Shown here piece after piece: positions 57,597 through 64,000 of a DNA stretch of 64,000 nt. The stretch lies in NCBI GenBank assembly GCA_020852515.1, contig JADZAS010000037.1, forward strand, positions 1 to 64,000. The letters run 5' to 3'. This DNA is from Phycisphaerales bacterium. Lineage in GTDB: Bacteria > Planctomycetota > Phycisphaerae > Phycisphaerales > UBA5793. The position numbers and the translations under genes are program-made. Numbering within the stretch: position 1 is the first letter of the stretch; every line of letters begins with the position of its first letter. The notes under the pieces are model-generated. The model was not told the DNA's origin. It saw nothing but the letters and a program-made list of their open reading frames with translations, and searched no databases.

Positions 57597-59648
57597 TTAC
57601 TTCGCCGCTTCGAGCACGACGCAGTCAAGCCCGAAGTAGGCATTCTGGTCAACTCGCTTTGGATTGCCTCCGACCACTTCGGCTCGCAGAAGCAGTTTGC
57701 CGCCGACAGGCCCGTGCACACCGAGGTCGATCGGGCCGCTGGCCTTGCACACGCCCTGCGCGCCGCTGAAGAAGTCAACCGGCTCGCCGGCCTTCTCCCC
57801 GTCGATCGAGAACTGCACGATGCCGTAGTCCCAGCTCCTGGTCGCGTGCAGCATCACCTTGACCGGAGCGTTCGATTCACTGGGCACTTCGATCTCGATG
57901 AAATCGCCGACGTTGGTCGCGCGCACCCACAGGTGGGCGTCGTTGCTCCACGTTTCGCGGCCGAAGCCCTGCATCGCCTGCGGGCCATAGGCGAGTTCGT
58001 CCGAGTGGCCCGCCACGTTCATGCCTTCGCATTCAATAGCGCCGGCGATGGTAAACGGCGGGGGCAGCGGTGGCGGGTCGAGCGCGCCGCGTGACGCTTC
58101 GCCCGGCTGCGGCGACCGGTTGTGCGAGACACCCGGCCGGGCGTAGAAGAAGGTCGTGGCGGCGTAGCCCACGTTGCAGTCTTTCCAGTGCCACACTTCC
58201 ATGTCGAACTTCAGCGATTTGCGGAACGGAATGGCGTCGAGCAGGCGCACGCGCGATACGGCGGTGTGGCCGTAGTTGCCCGGCCCATCGCAGCGCGGCT
58301 GGGCGTGGAAGGGCCCGGCGAATGGATCGGGGCAGCACCAGGCATAGCCGTAATAGTCTTCCGTGCCGGTTCCAAAGTGAGAGGGGAACGATTCGCCGTC
58401 CACGTAGATCTTCTCATCGCCCTCGCCCCACCACTCGATGACGGGGTTAGTCACGGCGAGCGAGTCGCCGACGTACACGCCCTTGCCGCTCAGTTCGATG
58501 TAGTTCCAGTCCTGCATCGGGCGCGTCGGGATCGGATCCTGCTGGCGCCAGGCGGCGTGGAAGTGCATCGAGCGGTTGTCCCAGATCCACCACGTGGTCG
58601 AGACGGTCAGCTCGGCTTCGATCTCCGCGTCTCCGAGGTATTCGAGGCTGATGGCGCCCTTCTTCTGATAGGGCATGATCCATCGCGAGGTCAGCACCGC
58701 CGCGCCATCGGATTCGACGGTGCGATACCAGTCGTGGAAGGTGTTCACGCCGATGCCCGAGCCGAAGAAATCGCCCGCGGGCGCCCAGACCGTCGGCGCA
58801 TCGTCGAAGTTGGCTTTGATGACCAGTTGCCGCAGCGCATCGTCGTAATCATCGGCCTTGATGCGGCAGGTGATCGTCTCAACCGCGGCTGGTCCGGGCG
58901 CGAGCGTCACTTCGAGCCCCGCAGTAGCCTGCAGCATGCCCTGTGCGCGCAGGGTTGGTCCACCCGACCTTGTCGCCGCCGCCGCGAGGGCGCGCTGCAC
59001 GGCGTCGACGCGCCCCGCCGCCTCAGCCAGTTGCGCGGTGGTGAACGACTCGACTTCGGTCCCCGGCTCATAGGTGCGGTAGTTCACCTGGTAATAGAAG
59101 CCGCTGCTGTCGCTGGTGATCTTGCAGTGCTTCGCGTAAGGAACCGGGAGATAGAGGTTCCATCCTCGGCTGCGCGTGGCAGAGAGCGGCTCGCCGATGG
59201 TGACGCCGTCGACCGACCACGTGCCGCCGAGCAACTGGTCCATCGGCGCTTCGAGTGCCGGCGTCTCGCTGCCATCGAGGTAGATGCGCAGTGTGCCCTT
59301 GGGATTGGCCGACCAGATGCGCACGACCGCGCCGGGTCCGTCGGCGTCCATCATGACCCACTCGGTGCGCCCGCCGTTGACTTCCTCGCGGATGTACTGG
59401 CTCGCATCGCCGTTGGCGAACCAGGTCTCAGCGTCACTCGCGCCGGTGGACTTGCGGTCATAGCTGCTCGCCTGGCTGCACGTGAACCACGGTTCGGGCA
59501 GCTGCGCGATGGCCTTGCGGTCAGTCATCTCGCGCAGCAGCGATTCCAGCGAGATCGCGTCAGCGGCCCGCGCCGCCGGGGCCAAAGCGGCGGCGCAGCA
59601 GACGATCAGAAGGAACGAGCATGCGGCGAAGGTGCGGCGGTGGAACAT
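57597..59648 (-). CDS. GH172-type (DUF2961) glycoside hydrolase, secreted
   Basis: A 683-residue exported protein with a signal peptide of about 29 residues (ALAPAARA|AD). The DUF2961/GH172 core contains EWWGEGDEKIYVDGESFPSH, the hallmark GTGTEDYYGYAW, and CDGPGNYGHTAVSRVRLLDAIPF. GH172 members act on difructose anhydride or D-arabinofuranosides as trimers. A C-terminal beta-sandwich of about 160 residues (HLWVRATNVGDFIEIEVPSE...) looks like a carbohydrate-binding module. The ATG at 59648 has GGGAGG six bases upstream. It stands alone without a transporter or regulator. Confidence 0.85.
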   Translation of the reverse strand: MFHRRTFAACSFLLIVCCAAALAPAARAADAISLESLLREMTDRKAIAQLPEPWFTCSQASSYDRKSTGASDAETWFANGDASQYIREEVNGGRTEWVMMDADGPGAVVRIWSANPKGTLRIYLDGSETPALEAPMDQLLGGTWSVDGVTIGEPLSATRSRGWNLYLPVPYAKHCKITSDSSGFYYQVNYRTYEPGTEVESFTTAQLAEAAGRVDAVQRALAAAATRSGGPTLRAQGMLQATAGLEVTLAPGPAAVETITCRIKADDYDDALRQLVIKANFDDAPTVWAPAGDFFGSGIGVNTFHDWYRTVESDGAAVLTSRWIMPYQKKGAISLEYLGDAEIEAELTVSTTWWIWDNRSMHFHAAWRQQDPIPTRPMQDWNYIELSGKGVYVGDSLAVTNPVIEWWGEGDEKIYVDGESFPSHFGTGTEDYYGYAWCCPDPFAGPFHAQPRCDGPGNYGHTAVSRVRLLDAIPFRKSLKFDMEVWHWKDCNVGYAATTFFYARPGVSHNRSPQPGEASRGALDPPPLPPPFTIAGAIECEGMNVAGHSDELAYGPQAMQGFGRETWSNDAHLWVRATNVGDFIEIEVPSESNAPVKVMLHATRSWDYGIVQFSIDGEKAGEPVDFFSGAQGVCKASGPIDLGVHGPVGGKLLLRAEVVGGNPKRVDQNAYFGLDCVVLEAAK

Positions 59649-59720
59649 CACAAACCTCCCGGAGAAACGGTCGATCCGACTGCGAAACGGTATCGCACCC
59701 GACCCGCCGGGTCGTGCCGC

Positions 59721-61394
59721 TCAGGCAGATGCCGCGAGCACTTCATGGAGCAGAATCGTCGTGATGATGCGGTCGAGGTCCTCCCGCTGCTCGATATGGT
59801 GTACGTGGATGCCCTGCGCAGCGAGCCGGCGATAGAAGACCTGGTGACGGGCCGCGTGATGCAGACGATAGAGGTTGCGAAGCGCCTCGAGCGGCGTCGA
59901 GAAGTTCCCCAGCGACTCGGGCAGGATGTAGCGCGAGCCGCGCATCGTCACGGGCTGCGGGCACGCCACATGCACGCTGCGATGGCCCGCCGCGGCCAGC
60001 GCAAGATGCGACGCCACTTCTTCGCATGGTTCGCCGCCGGCGAACGCGGAGATGAACACGAGCATCTCGCGACCCTTTGACTGGCGCAAGCCCATTGCGA
60101 GCGCTTCCACCGCCCGCGCTGCACGTGGCGGGAGCGAACCATCGCAGCTTCGGCGCTGGCAGCGCCGGCAGGCGCACTCATCGGGCTGCACGATCGCGCC
60201 GCACTGCGGGCACCGCTGCGGCATGTTGGCCACGAGGTCCGGCGCGAACTCGCTGAGGAACTGATCCATGCGACCGCGGGGCGTGGCGTGATCGGGGAAT
60301 TCATCCGCGAGCACGTCGTCCAGGCGTCTGCCGGGCCAGAGGTGTCGCGATCGCTTCCACGCCCGCCGGACGGTTGCCTCTACAGGCTGCTGCGCCTGGT
60401 GGTGCAGCGAGGTCAGCAGCGCCTGGCGCGGCATTTCGACCAGGCGCCTGATGAATCGGTGCATGCCGATGCCGCCGCGGCCCATCGTCTGCCGATGCAC
60501 GCCCCATTCGTCATAGAGCGACAAGTGCAGAGAGATGTTCTCGTCTCGCGCGAGGGACGCAAGCCGAGCGACCAGGCTGGCGGCGTTTGCAAAGCCGCCG
60601 CTCTCCCGGGCGCCGAAGCACATGTCGATCGACGCATCGAAGATGATCCGGATCGTGAACTCGCGCGGCTCCTCGTACTCGCGCACCATCAGCCGGCCGC
60701 GCCTGGCCGTGGCTTTCCAGTCTACGCGGCGCACGCTGTCTGCGGGCTGGTGTTCGCGCAGTTCGCGGAAGTCCGAGCCGGCGCCTCGCGTCACGTGCCG
60801 GCGGGCCGTGTCGCTCGTGAGCGAACGGCGCTGGAGGAGTGCCGAACTGAGCTGCGAGCCCGAGAGATAGTCGGGCGCCACCACGAATCCCTGGCGATCG
60901 CCGAGCAGTTGCGATTTCGAGAACAGCCCCAGCAGACTCCGCGTGCTGACGATGACGCCGGGAATGACATACGACCCGGCGTGATCCAGCGAGAATTCGA
61001 AGTCGAGGTGGAGGCTTGAATTCGAGCGGAGTGATCCGCAGTACCCACCGGGCTGCAGCATGCTCACTCCCGCGGGCACGACCGGCACGATGAGGCAATC
61101 GAACACGGATCGCAGAGGATGCAGATCAACGCCAAGGTGAAATCGTCCGCCGATGATTGCGGCGTTCTGCTGGGCGAGAGACGTGATGGTCAGTCTCGCT
61201 GAGCCGATGCTTGCCTGCCGCCACCGCACGAGTTCCAGCACAAGGAAATCGACGAGCATGTAGAGGACAGCAAACACCCCGCCGAGCAGGGGCGAGCGCA
61301 ACAGGACCGCGGTCAGCACGGATCCGGCGACCAGCACGGCCATTGCCAGCGCGAGGCGATGGTCAGACCAGGATCGTGGATTGGATGGCTTCAT
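59721..61394 (-). CDS. DUF58 membrane protein with embedded zinc ribbon
   Basis: A 557-residue protein. Two transmembrane helices at about residues 14-55 are followed by a beta-rich region and the DUF58 signature GSDFRELREHQPADSVRRVDWKA. A VWA-like domain without a full MIDAS follows (IIFDASIDMCFGARESG). An unusual four-cysteine insertion (RCPQCGAIVQPDECACRRCQ) sits at about residues 400-425. DUF58 proteins pair with MoxR ATPases in envelope assembly or stress pathways. It overlaps the MoxR gene by 32 bases. Its function is inferred from that partnership. Confidence 0.85.
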   Translation of the reverse strand: MKPSNPRSWSDHRLALAMAVLVAGSVLTAVLLRSPLLGGVFAVLYMLVDFLVLELVRWRQASIGSARLTITSLAQQNAAIIGGRFHLGVDLHPLRSVFDCLIVPVVPAGVSMLQPGGYCGSLRSNSSLHLDFEFSLDHAGSYVIPGVIVSTRSLLGLFSKSQLLGDRQGFVVAPDYLSGSQLSSALLQRRSLTSDTARRHVTRGAGSDFRELREHQPADSVRRVDWKATARRGRLMVREYEEPREFTIRIIFDASIDMCFGARESGGFANAASLVARLASLARDENISLHLSLYDEWGVHRQTMGRGGIGMHRFIRRLVEMPRQALLTSLHHQAQQPVEATVRRAWKRSRHLWPGRRLDDVLADEFPDHATPRGRMDQFLSEFAPDLVANMPQRCPQCGAIVQPDECACRRCQRRSCDGSLPPRAARAVEALAMGLRQSKGREMLVFISAFAGGEPCEEVASHLALAAAGHRSVHVACPQPVTMRGSRYILPESLGNFSTPLEALRNLYRLHHAARHQVFYRRLAAQGIHVHHIEQREDLDRIITTILLHEVLAASA

Positions 61395-62322
61395 CGATCA
61401 CCTGCCGGGCGGTTATGCCCGAAACTTCGGCCTGCGGCGTGAGCATGATGCGGTGGTTCGCTACGTGCACCGCCAGCGCCTTGACGTCATCGGGCAGCAC
61501 GTGATCGCGGCCGCCAAGCAGCGCCCTCGCGCGACTGAGGTGGAGCAGGTCGAGCCCGAGCCGAGGGCTGGCGCCGAGCACGACGTGCCGATGCTCTCGC
61601 GTCGCGGCGCACAGTCGTACGATCAAGGACAGGATCTCGTCAGAGATCGTCACATGCGAGGCAATCTGCTGCGCGAGGCGAATCTCGTCGGGCCGGCTCG
61701 CAGGTTCAATCGCAGGCAGGGTGCGCCGATGCGCCGCCAGCAGCTGCTTCTCCTCGTCCGCGGCCGGATAGCCCGGCAGCAGGCGCATGGCGAAACGGTC
61801 GAGTTGCGCCTGGGGCAGCGGATAGGTCCCTTCGTGCTCCACCGGATTCTGCGTCGCAAACACGAAGAACGGCGGATCGAGCGCGATCGTGTCTCCCTCG
61901 ATGGTGACCTGCCGCTCCTGCATCACTTCGAGCAACGCTGACTGCGACTTCGCGGGCGCTCGATTGATCTCATCGGCGAGGATGACGTGCGCGAAGATGG
62001 GACCGCGATGCAGACGGAAAGTCGCTTCGCGCGGGTCGAAAACGTTGCCGCCGAGAATGTCGGTGGGAAGCAGGTCGGGCGTGAACTGGATGCGCCGGAA
62101 CGTGCAGCCCATCGCGCCGGCCAGCGTCGAGACCAGCAGCGTCTTGCCCACCCCGGGCACGCCCTCGACGAGGACGTGCCGGTCGGCGAGGATGGCGCAC
62201 ATGAGCAGGTCGATCTCCGCCTTCATGCCCACAACGCGCTGGGCGATCCGTCCGGCAATGCGCTGCGCGATCTCGGCGGCAAGTGCGAACTGATCAGGAG
62301 TCGCTGCAAGTCGGTCGTTCAA
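61363..62322 (-). CDS. MoxR-family AAA+ ATPase
   Basis: A 319-residue MoxR-type ATPase, probably a chaperone or metal-insertase for the neighbouring DUF58 protein. Walker A is GVPGVGKT (about residues 54-61), Walker B is VILADEINRAPAKSQ, and the sensor region is FFVFATQNPVEHEGTYPLP. The start is taken as TTG 62322, which overlaps the transglutaminase gene by 29 bases. A longer in-frame ATG at 62406 would give 28 residues of non-family sequence. The stop overlaps the DUF58 start. Operon order: transglutaminase, moxR, DUF58. Confidence 0.88.
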   Translation of the reverse strand: MNDRLAATPDQFALAAEIAQRIAGRIAQRVVGMKAEIDLLMCAILADRHVLVEGVPGVGKTLLVSTLAGAMGCTFRRIQFTPDLLPTDILGGNVFDPREATFRLHRGPIFAHVILADEINRAPAKSQSALLEVMQERQVTIEGDTIALDPPFFVFATQNPVEHEGTYPLPQAQLDRFAMRLLPGYPAADEEKQLLAAHRRTLPAIEPASRPDEIRLAQQIASHVTISDEILSLIVRLCAATREHRHVVLGASPRLGLDLLHLSRARALLGGRDHVLPDDVKALAVHVANHRIMLTPQAEVSGITARQVIDEAIQSTILV

Positions 62323-64000
62323 TGTCGCCCATCCTCTCGAGATGATGCATGATGCGAAGGCTGTCCCAGTAGCAGTCGTCGAGCACGGCCGGGTCGGTGC
62401 GCGCATGGAGCGATCGGAGATCGAGTTCCATGACGTGAATCATGCGCTCCTGTACGCCCTGCGGGATGCGCCGCCGCTTGCACGCCGCGCGCAGGCCGTG
62501 TGGCGGCTGCGGCCGAAGATCGAGCCGGTCGATGAGCGTGATGCGCACGAGGCGAACGAGATCGGCCGTCACTTCCCACGAAACGCCGCTCCTGCGATCG
62601 CGCCAGGCACGATCGAGCGACCGATCCAGCGGGACGGAAGCGTGCACGAAGTGCGCCGCCACGTCCGCGCGGCGCCGCGAGCCGATGAGCGCGAGCAGGA
62701 GCACCGCGACGATCGACAGACCGATGATCGGCACGAGTGATGAGAGCGGGAAGTAGCGAGGGACATAGCCGGCGCCGCCGCCAATGCCTGGGGCGCCCTC
62801 GGCTCCCTCGAGGCGGAACTCGATGCGCCGCCAGCTGCCGTCGGGCAGGCGCACCTCACAGAACGAGTGCCGCTGGTTCTCCACGAGTCGGGTTTCGACG
62901 CCCACCGCGTTGGCGACGACGAAAAAAGCGCGCGAACGATGTCGGCACACGCCGCGGCGCTGCAGCGCGACCGTAAGGAATTCGTTGCGCTGCATGCGCG
63001 TCCGATCGATCGGCCCGACGGTGAAGCCGGCGAAATACGACTGCAGGCGGCGCACGGTTCCGGCGTAGGTCGGCGCCGGCAGGTCGCCGATCGCGGCCAC
63101 CACCTGCTGCGCATCGGCGGCGACGTTGGGCGGCAGCGGCGCTGCGGAAGGCTCGAACGGAACCTCCGGCAGCGCCGCGAAGGCGTAATCCGGCGGCGCG
63201 ATGATCGTGTAGCGCAGCCGCACCTTTCCGCGGTAGTTGCTCGACACATAGAGGCCGTCGCCGTCGTCCTGCGCGAACGTAATGTCCACGTCAGGCGATG
63301 TGCGGCACTCGACAATGATGCTGCCCGGCGCGGGCGCGGGGAGGGGCACGGGCTGGGTTGAACGGAAGACGACCTGGACGTCGGCGCGATACGCCTTGCC
63401 CCGTTGCGGCGCCGGGCCCAGCGGGCCACCCTCGACCATCGGCGCAGGATGAAACTGATACGCGGAGTCGACCGTCGAGAACACATGCAGCCGATGCGTC
63501 CAGTAGAGCGGCGGGTCGAACGCCTCATCCCGCCGCGCATACACGCCGTCAATCGAGGTCTCGAGATCCATGTCCGGCGATCGGCCGAAGTCGAGCGTGG
63601 CCGGATCGAGCGTGGGATCAGGATCGAATTCGCGGTAGACCGGCTGGCTGGGCATCGAAGACCAGCCGCCTGCAGCAGCCTTGGCGGCTCTGGCTTCGGT
63701 TGCGTATGCGGCCGACCACTTGGCGCCGGTCGATGCGCGAATGGAATCGAAGGAAAATGAAAGTCCGCCAACGCGGCTGAGCGCATAGACGCCGCACGCG
63801 ATCGCGGCGACGACGAGCAGCGGCGCCAGAAGCGCGCGGTATCGAGATAACCATGCGCCGATGCGGCCGAATCGATGTGCGACGGGTTCCGGCTCGACTG
63901 CGTCGGGGAGCACGGCCGCAAGCCGCTCGGCGAGAGTGGCGCCGTCCCGGCACTCGGCGCTGCTGCCGCCCTGGCCGTACACGCAGCGCTCGAGCAGTGC
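62294..64000 (-). CDS. Transglutaminase-like membrane protein (partial at window edge)
   Basis: At least 568 residues. The open frame continues in phase to base 64000, so the true start is probably outside the window. A transmembrane helix near the N-terminal side (LLAPLLVVAAIACGVYAL) precedes a large extracytoplasmic part with a transglutaminase-type core: GVCRHRSRAFFVVANAVGVE with the catalytic Cys, and RHSFCEVRLPDGSWRRIE with the His. A second helix (LVPIIGLSIVAVLLLALIGS) and a cytoplasmic helical tail follow. Such proteins sit with MoxR and DUF58 in many genomes, as here. The substrate is unknown. Confidence 0.8.
   Translation of the reverse strand, partial: ALLERCVYGQGGSSAECRDGATLAERLAAVLPDAVEPEPVAHRFGRIGAWLSRYRALLAPLLVVAAIACGVYALSRVGGLSFSFDSIRASTGAKWSAAYATEARAAKAAAGGWSSMPSQPVYREFDPDPTLDPATLDFGRSPDMDLETSIDGVYARRDEAFDPPLYWTHRLHVFSTVDSAYQFHPAPMVEGGPLGPAPQRGKAYRADVQVVFRSTQPVPLPAPAPGSIIVECRTSPDVDITFAQDDGDGLYVSSNYRGKVRLRYTIIAPPDYAFAALPEVPFEPSAAPLPPNVAADAQQVVAAIGDLPAPTYAGTVRRLQSYFAGFTVGPIDRTRMQRNEFLTVALQRRGVCRHRSRAFFVVANAVGVETRLVENQRHSFCEVRLPDGSWRRIEFRLEGAEGAPGIGGGAGYVPRYFPLSSLVPIIGLSIVAVLLLALIGSRRRADVAAHFVHASVPLDRSLDRAWRDRRSGVSWEVTADLVRLVRITLIDRLDLRPQPPHGLRAACKRRRIPQGVQERMIHVMELDLRSLHARTDPAVLDDCYWDSLRIMHHLERMGDIERPTCSDS

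Noticed and set aside
1-64000. CRISPR arrays, tRNA and rRNA genes
   Set aside because: No regularly spaced direct repeats and no tRNA cloverleaf or rRNA-like stretch was seen in any intergenic region.

Overview
The window is high-GC DNA from a bacterium that is most likely a member of the Planctomycetota, probably class Phycisphaerae. This is inferred, not tested. The main clues are several membrane or secreted proteins with a CPxCxYxL...CPECG zinc ribbon, many secreted single-copy proteins that share a cysteine-paired C-terminal domain, a futalosine-type menaquinone gene (mqnE), ThyX instead of ThyA, a GH172 (DUF2961) hydrolase, and a MoxR/DUF58/transglutaminase cluster. No rRNA, tRNA, CRISPR array, prophage or intact insertion sequence was seen.

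Layout. 1-2.4 kb is a lower-GC accessory edge with two orphan genes and two decayed, internally deleted RAYT-transposase remnants, one still flanked by 29-bp inverted repeats. 2.4-6.8 kb holds a minus-strand trio (Rieske ferredoxin, class IV aminotransferase, sulfotransferase-like protein), a small EamA transporter and comM. 6.9-12.5 kb has a lipoprotein, a secreted FG-GAP beta-propeller protein and a tandem pair of zinc-ribbon membrane paralogues. 12.6-25.9 kb is mostly housekeeping: moaB, a Cys-rich copper protein, acpS, a DUF4097 lipoprotein, an esterase, folP, trxA, a very long coiled-coil membrane protein, mqnE, a SpoU methyltransferase, a PfkB kinase with an Nfu-N protein, thyX and a short-chain reductase.

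26-36 kb has an S41 protease, trpC, a CPBP protease, three neighbouring secreted proteins with one shared C-terminal domain, trpS and a secreted protein. 36-46 kb has glmS, an alpha/beta hydrolase, a PilZ-type protein, asnS, a convergent hicA/hicB pair, a VOC protein, an isocitrate dehydrogenase-type enzyme, a cysteine dioxygenase and a fourth secreted protein of the shared-domain family. 46-64 kb has a zinc-ribbon membrane protein, a VWA lipoprotein, a HisKA_2/HWE sensor kinase, a secreted HAF-repeat protein, a degraded ABC permease, a DUF2959 lipoprotein, an EF-hand protein, malic enzyme, an ATP-grasp enzyme, a GH172 protein and an overlapping DUF58-MoxR-transglutaminase operon that runs off the right edge.

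How it fits together. Most of the window is core metabolism interleaved with secreted or envelope proteins, and few large operons are present. The features most worth following are: (i) about a dozen genes with a TANNNT box 5-10 nt before the start codon and usually no clear Shine-Dalgarno, which suggests widespread leaderless transcripts; (ii) a shared C-terminal domain on at least four secreted proteins, with near-identical DNA in two adjacent genes; (iii) the RAYT-derived non-autonomous repeat family; (iv) the sulfotransferase/aminotransferase/Rieske cluster; (v) a convergent, not co-directional, hicA/hicB pair; and (vi) several dispersed intergenic repeat families.
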